From Serripes groenlandicus (lineage: Eukaryota; Mollusca; Bivalvia; Cardiida; Cardiidae): 64,000 bases of DNA. Location of the stretch: assembly GCA_031761405.1 (NCBI GenBank), contig JASEVX010000008.1, forward strand, positions 71,898,723 through 71,962,722, read 5' to 3'. Shown here one piece after another: positions 1 through 11,869 of the stretch. The position numbers and the translations under genes were made by a program. The notes below the pieces were generated by a model, which was given only the letters and a program-made list of their open reading frames with translations, was not told where the DNA came from and did not search any database. Position 1 is the stretch's first letter, and every line of letters begins with the position of its first letter.

Positions 1-80
1 TAAATCTGCATCAGAGAAGAAGATTCAGACAGATCTACATCCCTCAGACCCGTTACCCTGGTACATTTCTTTGCATTAAT
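1..80 (+). other. possible end of a coding exon cut by the window edge
   Basis: From base 2 one frame is open and uses coding-like codons (KSASEKKIQTDLHPSDPLPW, then a few residues and TAA). It could be the 3' end of a plus-strand coding exon that starts outside the window. There is no acceptor or homology to lean on, and the stretch is short enough to be open by chance. Confidence 0.2.
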
Positions 81-201
81 ACTCAATTTTGATATGGATA
101 TATAATCAGAAATATTGAAATTGTCTCTAATTGTTACTGGTTATCAATTGATCTGTACTAATAACAAATCAGTAAATTGCTAAGAGTAATGTTTTAAACA
201 A

Positions 202-2020
202 TCGTCAGGGTAAGTTAATGGAAATAAGTACACGTATTAACACAAACGTCAGGGTAAGTTAATGGAAATGAGTACACATACTTACACAATCGTCAGGATA
301 AGTTAAAGGAAATGAGTACACGTCATTACACAATCGTAAGGGTAAGTTAATGGATATGAGTACATGCGTATTCACATAATCGTCAGGGTATGTTAATGGA
401 AATGAGTACACGTATTTACACAATCGTCAGGGTAAGTTAATGAGTACGTATATTCACAATATAAGTTAATGGAAATGAGTACACGTATTTACACAATCGT
501 CAGGGTAAGTTAATGAGTACGTATATTCACAATATACGTTAATGGAAATGAGTACACGTATTTACACAATCGTCAGGGTAAGTTAATGAGTACGTATATT
601 CACAATATACGTTGATGGAAATGAGTACACGTATTCACACAATCGTCAGGGTAAGTTTGTAATTTATTAAACGTATTTTCACAATCGCCAGGGTAAGTTA
701 ATGGTAATGAGTACACGTATTAACACAAACGTCAGGGTAAGTTAAAGGTAATGAGTACACGTATTAACAAAAACGTCAGGGTAAGTTAATGGTAATGAGT
801 ACACGTATTAACACAAACGTCAGGGTAAGTTAAAGGTAATGAGTACACGTATTAACACAAACGTCAGGGTAAGTTAATATAAATAAGAATACGTATTAAC
901 ACAAACGTCAGGGTAAGTTAAAGGTAATGAGTACACGTATTAACACAAACGTCAGGGTAAGTTAATATAAATGAGAATACGTATTAACACAAACGTCAGG
1001 GTAAGTTAAAGGTAATGAGTACACGTATTAACACAAACGTCAGGGTAAGTTAATGGTAATGAGTACACGTATTAACACAAACGTCAGGGTAAGTTAATAG
1101 AAATCAGAATACGTATTAACACAAACGTCAGGGTAAGTTAAAGGTAATGAGTACACGTATTAACACAAACGTCAGGGTAAGTTAATAGAAATGAGAATAC
1201 GTATTAACACAAACGTCAGGGTAAGTTAAAGGTAATGAGTACACGTATTAACACAAACGTCAGGGTAAGTTAATGGCAATGAGTACACGTATTCAGACAA
1301 TCGTCAGGGTATGTAAATGATAATGAGTATGCGTATTTACACAATCGTCAGGGTAAGTTAATGGTAATTAGTGCACGATTTCAGACAATCGTCATGGTAA
1401 GTTAATGGAAATGAGTACACGTATTCAGACAATCGTCAGGGTATGTAAATGATAATGAGTATGCGTATTTACACAATCGTCAGTGTAAGTTAATGGAAAT
1501 GAGTACACGTATTAACACAAACGTCAGGGTAAGTTAATGGTAATGAGTACACGTATTTACACAATCGTCAGGGTAAATAAATGGAAATGAGTACGCGTAT
1601 TTACACACTCGTCAGGTTAAGCTAATGGAAATGAGTACACGTATTAACACAAACGTCAGGGTAAGTTAAAGGTAATGAGTACACGTATTAACACAAACGT
1701 CAGGGTATGTAAATGATAATGAGTAGACGTATTCACACAATCGTCAGGGTATGTTACTGGAAATAAGTACACGTATTTACACAATCGTCAAGGTAAGTTA
1801 ATAGAAATGAGTACACATATTTATACAATCGTTATGAGTAAGTTAATGGAACTGAGTACACGTATTTACACAATCGTCAAGGTAAGTTAATGGAAATGAG
1901 TACACGTATTTATACAATCGTTAGGAGTAAGTTAATGGAACTGAGTACACGTATTTACACAATCGTCAAGGTAAGTTAATGGAAATGAGTACACGTACTT
2001 GCACAATTGTCAAGGTAAGT
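202..2020 (+). repeat. 44-bp minisatellite array, about 40 copies, with a donor-like core
   Basis: The unit reads approximately ACGTCAGGGTAAGTTAA / TGGAAATGAGTACACG / TATTAACACAA (42-44 bp). It repeats head to tail with few changes, and copies 700-1300 are the most uniform. Some units (about 420-640) are shortened variants with TACGTATATTCACAA. Nearly every unit carries GGTAAGT, which matches the strong eukaryotic 5' splice site when read on the plus strand. Array edges are degenerate on the right (GTCAAGGTAAGT, GTTAGGAGTAAGT). No long open frame runs through it. Confidence 0.95.
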
Positions 2021-2277
2021 TAATAGACAGATGCATGTTATCGCATCTATAGCTTTTTATTATAAAGTCGTCTGCTGCGTCCAAATGTGTCTGCAAGTGA
2101 GACAGTGAGGATAAAAGAGTACAATTAATTCTGGAGCCATATTGTATAATATAATTTATATCTGCGTGAGCATTCAGTGTTCACTCACATGTAAAGTAAC
2201 GTTCATCATTTTTGTTATCACCATAAAAATAAAAGGATTAGTGTTATGTTATATTTGGTAAAATGCCAATTAACCAT

Positions 2278-2400
2278 TTTAAAGTTGGACACGCTTTTTG
2301 AGGCGTCTGCAGCAGATGTCTTTTGAAATCATTGTGTTAGACTGGATGTTTTTAAAGTCATTTGCTACAAGCTTGCTGTATGTGGGAAAGGCTTAAGTTA
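2278..2400. repeat. palindromic TTAA-type element, degraded copy
   Basis: Left arm has GCGTCTGCAGCAGATG and CTTTTGAAATCATTGTG; the right end has GCTTGCTGTATGTGGGAAAGG. These are the inverted ends of the family that is nearly complete at 31963-32173. Confidence 0.6.
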
Positions 2401-2529
2401 GCTCCATATTTAAATTTGTATAATAGCATAATACATAGTAAATGCTTGGTTTGTTTTGGAATTTTTTGTATGGGTTTTTCCACCGTATTTTAGTTATACT
2501 TGCTCAGTAACTAAGAAATGTAATTTCAC

Positions 2530-2582
2530 AAAAAAAAAAGAGAGAGAGAGAGAGAGAGATTTTAAGATAGAGAGAGAGAGAA
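2530..2582. repeat. poly-A and (GA)n microsatellite
   Basis: A run of A followed by GA dinucleotides, a short interruption (TTTTAAGATA) and a second GA run. It is a simple repeat between two palindromic-element remnants. Confidence 0.9.
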
Positions 2583-2647
2583 TTCTGATGTTACATGTCC
2601 CCTTTTAGATGTGTTAAATATCATAATAATATCGTAATCTTTTTAAA

Positions 2648-3000
2648 TGGTTAACCCGTCCGCGCTTACAGACACCTTTTGACGCATCTGCAACAGACGA
2701 CTTTTGAAAATATTGTGGCAAAAAGAGAAATTTACTGATTCGACAAGAACCCTATAACATCTTGAAAACTACAAGACAACTTTGGTGCAAAACAAACTTA
2801 GTTGTATTGTGGGAATAAAGCTTCCGTTTGTCAACAATATATTCAAATATTATTGATGCAAGTAGTCCGAGTCTCGTCTGTTTCATGAACTGGGTTATAC
2901 CATTAGAAGGCAGCTTTGGTGCTCCTTTTCCACAATGTAGTCACATGCTTATGCATCTGCAGCAGTGCAGACAACTTTTGAAATACATTGTGGCAATTCT
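2648..3000. repeat. two truncated copies of the palindromic TTAA-type element
   Basis: One half-element starts at GGTTAACCCGTCCGC and runs through CATCTGCAACAGACGAC to ATTGTGGCAAAAAGAG. A second fragment near 2950-2995 has GCATCTGCAGCAGTGCAGAC and CATTGTGGCAATTC. The small open frames overlapping these arms look accidental. The 300 bases after it (3001-3290) show nothing recognisable. Confidence 0.55.
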
Positions 3001-3289
3001 GAAACTTGCATATTTTCTTCATTTTCAACAATGGTCTATATATTTTCAATATTTACGTTTCCATTTATCGAGTTTTTCTTTGTATTGTCAAGAATGTCTA
3101 AATGCTTGTGTTTCTGCCTTGTTGTCGTGGCGATAAACAAACCATTACACATTATACCTGCTTGTAATATCAGGTATTGTGCACGTTTTGCATTTGTTTT
3201 GTATTTTGTTTGCTTCTTTTTCAATTGCGTTTAACGTCGTTTTCAACAATGATATAACGTTTTTTTTCAGAGTTTTTCACCAGAACTAC

Positions 3290-3470
3290 CGGTAGTTTGT
3301 ACCGTCACCGATGCATCAGTCGTAATGCTATCCCCTCGGAACCCTTATCACCATGGAGAGAAGTTATCACTACCTATGTTCAAACTCTTTGGTTTGAACC
3401 GACCGGGCATCGAACTCCGGTCTCCTGCTCCCAAAGAGGATCATCTGAACAGTACGAAATGCATTGTACA
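3290..3470 (-). mobile_element. tRNA-derived SINE, degraded
   Basis: On the minus strand a box-B-like GGAGTTCGATGCCCGG is preceded by a tRNA-like stretch and followed by a body with GGGGATAGCATTACGACTGA. That body is shared with the minus-strand SINEs at 25440 and 43738. This supports a tRNA-headed SINE family. The 5' tRNA half is poorly preserved. Confidence 0.55.
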
Positions 3471-3789
3471 TTTATACACGTTTATTCTGTAATGTTAGTT
3501 GTATGTCCGAGTTCATGTACAAACAATACCAGAGGGATCAGACAGACTTAGCACACTGCTTTGTTTTTTTCAGCTAATTACTATTTATAACAAAATGAAG
3601 GACCATTCTGTGTACGCCGTTAATTCTTTTTAAATGTTATGCCAAGTAGATTAAATTTCATATACTTTTTTTGACACATCTGGGCAGGTAAAAAAAGAGC
3701 CAAAAAACAATTTCAACCAGAAGCAATTTGAGACAAGAACCAGAATGCTACAATACATCAGTACTTTGCCATCGTAAGACTGGAATGCC

Positions 3790-4545
3790 CAGAATTTATA
3801 AGAGTTTGACAATCTAATCTCAGTATATAGCTGGAATGTCCTGGATTTACCAGTGTATGACGATCTTATCTCGGCGTATAGTTGTAATGTCCGTGATTTA
3901 CAAATCTATGACAATGTTATCTCAGCATATAGCTGGAATGTCCTTGATTTACCAGTGTATGACAATCTAATCTCAGCATATAGCTGGAATGTCCTGGATT
4001 TACCAGTGTATGACAATTTTATCTGAGCATATAGATGGAATGTCCTGGATTTACCAGGGTATGACAATCTTATCTGAGCATATAGCTGGAATGTCCTAGA
4101 TTTACCAGTGTATGACAATCTTATCTCAGCATATAGCTGGAATATCCTGGATTTACCAGTGTATGACAATCTTATCTCAGCATATAGCTAGAATGTCCTG
4201 GATTTAGCAGTGTATGACAATCTTATCTCAGCATATAGCTGGAATGTCTTGGATTAACCAGTGTATGACAATGTTATCTCAGCATATAGCTGGAATGTCC
4301 TGAATTTATCGGTACATGACAATATTATATCAGCACATATCTGGAATGTCCTGGATTTACCAGAGTATGGCGATGTTATCTCAGCATATAGCTGGAATGT
4401 CCTGGATTTACCAGTCTATGACAAAGTTATATCAGCACAGAGCTGAAATGTCCTGGATTTACCAGTGTATGACGATGTTATCTCAACATATAGCTGAAAT
4501 GTCCTGGATTTACCAGAAGAGGACGATGTTATCTCAACATATAGA
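3790..4545. repeat. 51-bp minisatellite array, about 15 copies
   Basis: The unit contains TATGACAATCTTATCTCAGC, ATATAGCTGGAATGTCC and TGGATTTACCAGTG. Because 51 is divisible by three, 60-110-codon open frames run through it on both strands (17-residue period, e.g. SYTGKSRTFQLYAEIRL on minus). These are a by-product of the period, not a gene. The 240 bases before it hold nothing recognisable. Confidence 0.93.
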
Positions 4546-4664
4546 GTGGAGACATTCAATGATCATGTCTAACACTACAGGTTTAGAAAACAAAGTTTCA
4601 GATTATAAGCTTATTTTTCTTGGTAGAGAACTCTCGTTTTGCTGGCTTATCTGACTTATTCAAC

Positions 4665-5325
4665 CTTGAGCACTGAAATTGAACCTGTAGAAATACCTAG
4701 ACATCAGCATGAATTGCTACCTGTAGAAATACATAAACATCAGCATGAATTGCTACCTGTAGAAATACATAGACATCAGCATGAATTGCTTACTGTAAAC
4801 ATATAGGCAGCAGCATGATGAATTGCTACCTCTATAAATACATATAAATCAGCAATAGTTGCTACTTGTAGAAATACATAGAAATCAGGATAAATTGCTA
4901 CTTGTATAAATACATAGACATCAGCATGATGAATTGCTACCTGTATAAATACATATAAATCAGCAGTAATTGCTACCTGTAGAAATACATAGACATCAGC
5001 GAGAATTGCTACCTGTAGAAATGCCAGACATCAGCATGTTTTTCTAGCTGCAGAAATACCTAGACATCCGCATGAGTTTATACCTGTTGAAATACCTAGA
5101 CATCAGCATGAATTACTATCTGTAGAAATACCTAACCATCAGCATGAATTGCTAACTGTAGAAAAATGGACAACAGCATGAATTGAATCTGTATAAATAC
5201 ATAGACATCAGCAGGAATTGATACTCTAGAAATACCTAGACATCCGCATGAATTTCTACCTGTAGAAATACCTAGACATCAGCATGATTTTCTATCTGCA
5301 GAAATACCTAGACATCAGCATATTT
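4665..5325. repeat. 36-bp minisatellite array, about 18 copies
   Basis: The unit is close to GAAATACATAGACATCAGC then ATGAATTGCTACCTGTA. Copies differ by substitutions (CCTAGACATCCGC) and small indels, with more divergence towards the right edge. Confidence 0.92.
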
Positions 5326-5439
5326 CGTTCAAAGGTGAGATAAACAATCAAGATATAAGCTTACACACATGATAAAGATAACATAGTGAGACATATGTAT
5401 CAAACATTTACTAAAACAAGAGTATCTGTATAACGTACA

Positions 5440-5660
5440 TTTGTCATAGGGCGATTTGTCGTAGGGCTGATAGGTCATCAAGGACCATTACAACATAATG
5501 ATTTGAAAATCGGTCAGATGATTTCAGAGGAGAAGATTAGGCAAAATATCCCCGCCACCTGGTGGTAATGTTTATCTATCAATCAACATGGTGTGTAGGG
5601 ATCTGATAGAGGGTCACCAAGGATCGTTTCATATTTGAAAATGGGAGAAGAAAAATGTTA
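5440..5660. repeat. dispersed repeat, one unit
   Basis: Phrases such as GATTTCAGAGGAGAAGA, CCACCTGGTGGTAATG, ATCAATCAACATGG and TCTGATAGAGGGTCACC recur, diverged, in the block at 21640-22400. This marks a moderately repeated family. No coding frame is visible. Confidence 0.7.
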
Positions 5661-5904
5661 AATCTTTTTTCTTTCGGTTACCAAGGAAACATTTTGACAA
5701 ACAACAAATTGTACGTGATGTTTCTCACATACACCAAATATGCAGCAGACAACTTGAAAGTATAAGTTTCGAATAGAGATGAATACATTGTGACTTAAAA
5801 AGAAATAACTCGGTGTGAGCAATGACTCCTTTTGACTAAATTATTTCAAAAAACGTATGCTGAAAATTTGTCAGACACATCTTAAAGGAAGAATGGGTTA
5901 AGTT

Positions 5905-6258
5905 TTGTGCGACTAGAATACAGGCGTTATAGCATTAATGTTAGACTGGGTTACGTTATTTGCGACTAGAATACAGGCGTTATAGCATTAAAGTTAGAAT
6001 TGGTTACGAGCTTTGCGTTAGAATACAGGCGTTATAACATTACAATTATAATTAGTTACGTGCTTTGCGTTATAATACAGGCGTAATAGCATTAATGTTA
6101 AAATGGGTTACGTTATTTATGACTGAAATACAGGCGTTATAGAATTAATGTTAGCCTTTGTTACGTGCTTTGCGACTAGAATACAGGCGTTATAGTATTA
6201 ATGTTGAATGGGTTACGTTATTTGAGACTGGAATACAGGTGTTATAGCATTAATGTCG
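5905..6258. repeat. 53-bp minisatellite array, about 7 copies
   Basis: The unit includes GTTACGTTATTTGCGACT, AGAATACAGGCG and TTATAGCATTAATGTTA. Two sub-types alternate (TTATTTGCGACT and TGCTTTGCGTTA). Confidence 0.9.
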
Positions 6259-6267
6259 TATTACATT

Positions 6268-6440
6268 CCTCATCCAACAAATCTGCAGCAGACGACAATG
6301 TATCACTAAAAACAATATGGTAGATCTATAGTAACTATTTCATATATACGGAAACATTGTTGCAAAAGGAAAAATTGCTCTTCTTGTGTCGCAATGATTT
6401 CAAAAGTCGTCGTCTGCTGCAAATATGTCTTAATGGTGGA
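6268..6440. repeat. palindromic TTAA-type element
   Basis: Left arm CAACAAATCTGCAGCAGACGAC and right arm GTCGTCGTCTGCTGCAAATATG are inverted. The centre has TTGCAAAAGGAAAAATTGCTC. Terminal TTAACCC motifs are lost. Confidence 0.65.
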
Positions 6441-6492
6441 GAGAGTAAAATCCTGAAGCCGGACATAGTTTAAAAGTTTGAAATGTTTTAAT

Positions 6493-6519
6493 TAGTCGCC
6501 GGGCAGGAAACGGCGACTA
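6493..6519. other. short perfect inverted repeat (hairpin)
   Basis: TAGTCGCCG and CGGCGACTA form a perfect 9-bp stem around a 9-base loop. It is GC-rich in AT-rich surroundings. No neighbouring gene gives it a role. Confidence 0.6.
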
Positions 6520-6837
6520 TATATGTAAAGCTTTTCAGAATTCACATGGGAGGACAAGTTTTATTAAGAAGGACTAATGTAAATTGCCCCGAATATATTA
6601 CGGTTGCGATTGTTTTAATACTCTTCGTTGTGATACATTTTAAAAGAAATCATGCTTCAAATATTCCAAGATTGCAGTTTATTTAATGATGTTTACGATT
6701 TGTTTACTCGTCCCAGATACTTGCAACATACGCCAATGTTCAAGTATTATAACAATATCACCATAAAATAACGTCGATTTGATTTCTTATTAGTAATTCT
6801 TCGTTACTGAACTTTCTTTTAATGTTCAAAGAGATGT

Positions 6838-7800
6838 CTTGATTTGTGTAGGTTTCATATGAAACGTGTGAAAGCTCGAGCTAAAGGCTTAAGAAAGGTT
6901 ACCCGTACGAAGTCATCATAAGAGATCTAAACACGAGAATTCCATACAATCTTACTGTTTTTTTACATCTTAAATCTCAAACCACATAAGACTTTTCTTC
7001 GGCAATTTCGTTTCCGGTTTTACTGGACTGAATCAGTAACTTCGTAACAGGTATAACCGCAGTCACGATATTCCTTAGTTTTGATTGGATGCAAAGTAAA
7101 TTACAAAACAAAAATATTTTTAGAAGGAATAATTTAATAAGATACCTTATTTTTAAAATAATGAACACAGGGGATCTGATATGTGATAATTTGCATGTAA
7201 TTGTACTCGTTTTCTATTTTCAAAACAATATTTTCTCAACTTACTGGATGTAAACACATCCAAATGTGACGTCAATGCAACGCAAGTAATGAATAAATAA
7301 CAAATGGAAAACGATATAAATGGTAGAAAAGGATAGTTTGACTCTTCACAAATGTAGTTCCGTAAATTATGGATTTAATTAATGAATAGAATTGGAAACA
7401 TTGTGGTAAAAGGAAAAATTGCTTATCATGAACAAGGGTTTTTTTGTAACTTTCTACAATTCGCCTATTACGTGTGAAAATTCGAGCCGAAGGCCAGAGC
7501 GAAGCAGCCTATAGGTTACCGTACGAACATATTTAATATATTTAAACTAGAGGGAATCATTACATAAGACCATACATCTTCCTACTCGATAAAGGAATGA
7601 AACAAAGAAATCCGATGTGTGATCATTTGCGTATAATTACACTCTGTGCTATCTTTAAATTAACCGGATGTAAACACATTCAAATGAGACGTCATTGTAA
7701 CCCAAGTATGACAAATTAGCAAAAAGAAAAAGACAGAAATGATAGGAAAGAATAGTTCGACTCGTCACAAATGTTATTTCATAAATCATTAATTTCGTTC
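6838..7800. repeat. diverged tandem duplication of a block of roughly 350-550 bp
   Basis: Matching landmarks occur in the same order twice: CGTGTGAAAGCTCGAGC (6860) and CGTGTGAAAATTCGAGCC (7471); ACTGGATGTAAACACATCC (7242) and CCGGATGTAAACACATTC (7664); GATAGTTTGACTCTTCAC (7332) and AATAGTTCGACTCGTCAC (7752). The first copy is longer. It holds a perfect TGACGTCA at 7267-7274, altered in the second copy. No gene is visible. The following 540 bases (7801-8340) show no recognisable feature. Confidence 0.8.
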
Positions 7801-8341
7801 ACTGTAAGTACTTTATGAATGGTCAGTCGATTATTCTTTTATACCTGTCATCATTATTTTCATAGATTTTATATCTTGGCAATATAGAGAAACAATAAAC
7901 ACTTGGAAATGATTGTAAATATGTCAAAGGACGATATCGTTTGTTATACTGGCCTCGGATATTATTTTAACTGAAAGGACGAATAATTCTGTTTCTGTAT
8001 CGACATAGCTTCATTTCAGGGTTAGATATTTGTTATATCAAGAATTTGCTTCAATCACGTGATGTGACGTCCATCGTGTGTATTGTTGTTGTCTGTATCT
8101 GTCATTTGAAGCCAACGCTGTCTTATCAAATGTTGACTCCATTGAAGAAAATAGCTAAACTATCATATCTTCGACTGTCCAGTTATATTGACTTTAAGAC
8201 GTTTATCTATATATAGCAGTAAATGTAGCAAACAAATAAAACTACAGTCAATTTCAAATATTTACCTTCAATTTACATATTTGTTTTACATTGTACAGTT
8301 TAACAGTTCATATCTATGACCTAGTCTTTGTAATTAGTTTA

Positions 8342-8537
8342 CCCTGCCGTATGTTCCATAGTAAACACAACATAAACAGTTTAAGCTATGCCTATCAAAC
8401 GGAACGAAACATACCTGTTTTATGAAAGGAAAACAGGTAGAACATGTTTGGTTAACCGACTAAGGAATGGTATATCGACAAAACCTATATAGGTTTCGCA
8501 AAACAGGTTTTGAGTTTTGTGACTATGGAACACAGGG
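8342..8537. mobile_element. short TIR element with nested hairpins (MITE-like)
   Basis: Ends are inverted: CCCTGCCGTATGTTCCATAGT at left and ACTATGGAACACAGGG at right. Inside are two further palindromes, ACCTGTTTTATG...GGAAAACAGGT and AAACCTATATAGGTTT. About 196 bp with no coding capacity, which fits a non-autonomous DNA transposon. Confidence 0.65.
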
Positions 8538-8599
8538 CTGGTTTCGGGGTATACATAGTAAATGTATTAGCCATATATCCTCCAACCTGTTAGAGAGGA

Positions 8600-8840
8600 A
8601 AACACCTTTATGCCTTCAAATGAGTCCATTGTTTTAAAAAAAATATGTTTATTGATCAAACTCAAATTAGACCATTGTTTTAAAGAAATGATGTCATATG
8701 TGGGCTATCAGTAAAACACATAACCTTTCTTTCAACAGAGTGAATTTCTAGTAGATTTATATTTTTTTATCCAAAATGTGTTCATTGGTCAAACTCAAAT
8801 GAGTCCATTGTTTTAAAGAAATGATGAACTAAATTAAGGT
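8600..8840. repeat. tandem duplication
   Basis: AAATGAGTCCATTGTTTTAA and ATTGGTCAAACTCAAAT-type segments recur three times at roughly 70-140 bp spacing, separated by CTTTCTTTCAACAGAGTG. Confidence 0.7.
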
Positions 8841-8972
8841 AAAAACAAACTGAACAATGAAATCTGCAGATAAAGAGGCTCGATCTTTTTAAAAATTCAA
8901 CAAACACAACAACAAACACTCAAAAACCTTTCGAATAAATATAAGTAAACTTTTTGTTTCAAAAATGAATTT

Positions 8973-9262
8973 TGTGATTTATTGGGGTTTAGCGCCATTT
9001 TTAACAATTTCTCAGTCATATCACGGCGGCCAGTTCACCTACTCATATGTTTCCTTGTTTTTGCACACCAGTACTCCACACAACAATCTTCCCAAGCAAC
9101 TGGCTGCTTTTCCACAAAGACTTAGCCCATTGGTGGAAGAAGAATGACGCATATCGCAATGATTTTTGTCAAACGTTGGAAAGAAAATTGGCCGAGGCGG
9201 GATTCGAACTCACAACCCCTGGATTGACAGCCCGCGTCGTTACCGACTGAGCTACCGGGACT
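8973..9262 (-). mobile_element. tRNA-derived SINE, near full length
   Basis: Read on minus, the head is GTCCCGGTAGCTCAGTCGGT followed by a tRNA-like body with box B GGGTTGTGAGTTCGAATCCC. The body then matches the plus-strand SINE at 32374-32687 in order: GTTTGACAAAA, CACCAATGGGCTAAG, GGAAAAGCAGCCAGTTGCTT, GAGTAGGTGAACTGG, CGTGATATGACTGAG, GGCGCTAAACCCCAAT. It is about 290 bp with a short tail. Two small open frames across it are incidental. Confidence 0.9.
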
Positions 9263-9482
9263 TCAAAAATGAAGAAAACTTGATTTTGCGGTTCATATAT
9301 ATAGGGACAGGCGTGGGACAAAGCTGATTGCGAAGCTAGGCGTAAATTTTTGAGGAAAGTTTAAGTACCAGCTTACAGGTCCAACATTGCTTGAAAAGGA
9401 GCTGGAAACATGCTAATTTGGGTGGCATCCACAGATTGCCTATTGTTTTGAGAATCTAAGAAGCTCTTAAATTTTACACTAA

Positions 9483-9507
9483 CCCCCCCCCCCCCCCCCC
9501 CCCCCCC
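9483..9507. repeat. poly-C run of 25
   Basis: Uninterrupted C tract in an AT-rich background. The glycine run in an overlapping frame is an artefact of it. Confidence 0.95.
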
Positions 9508-9559
9508 ATGGAGTTTTATAAGGCGATTTTTTTCTGTAAATTGCTCCTTTTTGGTCCTA

Positions 9560-10080
9560 CTTTTTTCACCCTGTTTCAGACAACTTTTCTGGCCAATTAT
9601 TTCCATAAATTCCAGGCATTTTATAATAACTCTAGCCCTCCTTGATACAGGAAAGTCCTTTTGTATATATATTAAGAGATATATTGAGAGCATACAAGTT
9701 GGTGTGTCCCCAGTAAACAGGAAATGAGCTTTGAACTCTGAGTTGCCACCTAAGCTCTTGAACTACACACTCAGACAAAATATTTTTAAGAGAGACACAC
9801 CACGACAAACCTAGATGCAATACCTTTATACAACTCGTTATTTATTTCGCATCGAAAGTTTGTCTTTCCTTAAAATTGGTGTACCTTGAGATATGTTTAT
9901 AGTAGGCGAAAGTAGTTGACCCAGGAAAGTCCAGAGGTAAGCTACTAGTAGTCTATGTATACAAGTTAACGTGATAACAGAGAATTAATTAATAAACAAA
10001 GCAGACTTACCTGAATAAACCTTACACAATATCATCCTATGTCAACTAGGAAGAAAATTCAATACGCAAAAAATGTCGTT
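9560..10080. repeat. dispersed repeat family R1, copy 1
   Basis: Collinear with 22540-23010: CTTGATACAGGAAAGTCC, AAGAGAGACACACCACGACAA, GTTATTTATTTCGCATCGAA, GTCTATGTATACAAGTTAACG, TTACCTGAATAAACCTTACAC and AAATTCAATACGCAAAA all have counterparts there. No coding frame is conserved between the copies. Confidence 0.8.
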
Positions 10081-10179
10081 ACTAAGTTACAAATTACAAG
10101 TTTCAAGTTTATTTGTTCGGATATAAAGTTATTTTACGTCACCGAAAACATTTTGTATGACAGTTTAACAAATAAACAT

Positions 10180-10700
10180 ATATACATTGACGAGAAATGG
10201 CAAAACTGTGGCGGATCTATAAATAGTTTAAAAGCATGCCTTTCCCACATGCAACAAAGCTGGAGCCGACAAATGAAAATATATACATTGACGAGAAATG
10301 GCAAAACTGTGGCGGATCTATAACTAGTTTAATCTCATACGTTTCCAACATGCAACAAAGTTACAGCAGACAAATGAACACATATGCATTGACGAGAAAA
10401 ACACATACAGTTTCATTAGTCTAGAGCATTATACAAACACTTTACATATACTACACATGGCAAGATGTCAAAGCTATTAATTTACCAGTGGCGGATCTGT
10501 AAGTAGTTTAAAGTGGTTTATTTTGCATCGATTGCGAAACAAGCTTTCAGCTTATGCCTTTCCCACATGCAACAAAGCTGCATCAGACAAATGAACGCAT
10601 ATACATTGACGGGAAAACACATACATTTTCATTAGTCTAGAGCATTATACAAACAATTTACATATACTACATATGGAAAGATGTCAAAGCCATCCATTTA
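10180..10700. repeat. 101-bp tandem repeat, 3 to 4 copies
   Basis: CATTGACGAGAAATGGCAAA starts at 10185 and 10286, with a diverged copy at 10387 (101-bp steps). A further copy lies near 10603 after a unique insert. Each unit carries GCCTTTCCCACATGCAACAAAG, reminiscent of the arm of the palindromic family. A 94-codon open frame across it is a by-product. Confidence 0.85.
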
Positions 10701-11084
10701 CCAGATATTTAAGCAGTACTAGCGCCGTTTATATGGACATAGTCCCAGAGGCGGCACCCGCTCCTCGAGGTATTCAAACATTGGACCTTTTGTGCAAGAG
10801 GACCACGCTTTACCGCTGCATGTAACATCAAAATTACTCATTTGAGTCAAATTCTTATACTTGTATGTACATGTACTCATTATCGCATTTTCCAAATACA
10901 CACTTTATTTAATATGGAAAATATAAAACAGACACTTTTTGAAAAACATTTTGGCAGATGGAAAATTTGCTAATTGTTTTAGCCACTAATTTGAATAATA
11001 ACATTCATGAAGTTTGTTGCAGTTTGTTGCATAAATGGTGTACGTGTATATGTGAAAATAATTAATGACGAACATTTCATTCTC

Positions 11085-11200
11085 AGACTATGATTTACAA
11101 CTAATCCTCTAGACTTGACTGAGGGACGCTTTCTCGGGATGCAAACCCGAGACCTTTTAAACAAGATGTCTATGCTCTACTTCTTCGGTACCAAGGCTAT
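11085..11200 (-). mobile_element. tRNA-like SINE head, fragment
   Basis: On minus, GGTACCGAAGAAGTAGAGC is followed about 25 bases on by GTCTCGGGTTTGCATCCCGAG, a box-B-like stem loop. This fits a decayed tRNA-derived head. The flanking bases (10700-11084 and 11201-11584) show nothing recognisable. Confidence 0.4.
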
Positions 11201-11584
11201 TTATAAAATATATGATATAAGATATTCTATGATTAGCCTGGGTAAGGAGAATGTTCATCTACCAGCGTGTTTGGACAGTAAACAATGCTCAGTTAGATCA
11301 AATGAGTCTTTTATAATTGTCTGTCGAGCCCGTTAATGGGAAAATGTACAAGCTGGCTTTTGTGAACAGTGAAAAGCCAGATCAGTCTTTGCAGCCGATT
11401 AACATCTACGCTACTCATATATTACATCCAAAGATATATTAAAACATGTATATATATGTCTCTGCTTACACAAGTTTATTAGTAGTTTATGTTAAGACTG
11501 ATCATGAATAAATAAGTTGAGTTCTTTTTTAACCTACACTCTACAGAAATCCCAACGTGTACTTTTTGACACGGACGGGATCAT

Positions 11585-11813
11585 TAAACCTTTCACAACA
11601 TACACACGCTTTCTGACGCCTCAACAACAGACGACATTGGAAAACATTATGGTAAAAAGAGAAACTGCTTATTAAAAGCATTTTTCATTTTGACACAATG
11701 TGTTTAACTTTTTAGAGTAATCAAACCTTTATGTATCGAGATGGTCTGTAGTTGTGTATGTAGTCAGTGAAGTCTGCTTTAGACTTGTTGTATGTGGAAA
11801 AGGGTTAAACTGC
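11585..11813. mobile_element. palindromic TTAA-type element, nearly complete
   Basis: Starts at TTAAACCTTTCACAACATAC and ends at TGTATGTGGAAAAGGGTTAA. Internal arms CAACAACAGACGAC and GAAGTCTGCTTTAGACTTG are inverted, with AGAGAAACTGCTTATTAAAAGCA at the centre. TTAA at both edges suggests a TTAA target duplication. Confidence 0.75.
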
Positions 11814-11869
11814 ATCCCCTGGATAAGTACTGTATAAACACATTTGTTCAATAGCTTGTTTTCAGATAT

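Noticed and set aside
1..2020. CRISPR array at the left edge
   Set aside because: Units are contiguous with no unique spacers, and the surroundings are eukaryotic with introns and SINEs; no cas genes.
3906..4654. Open frames with 17-residue repeats on both strands
   Set aside because: Product of the 51-bp minisatellite.
7267..7274. Functional cAMP-response element (TGACGTCA)
   Set aside because: Perfect octamer, but it sits in a duplicated non-coding block, is altered in the second copy and has no gene nearby.
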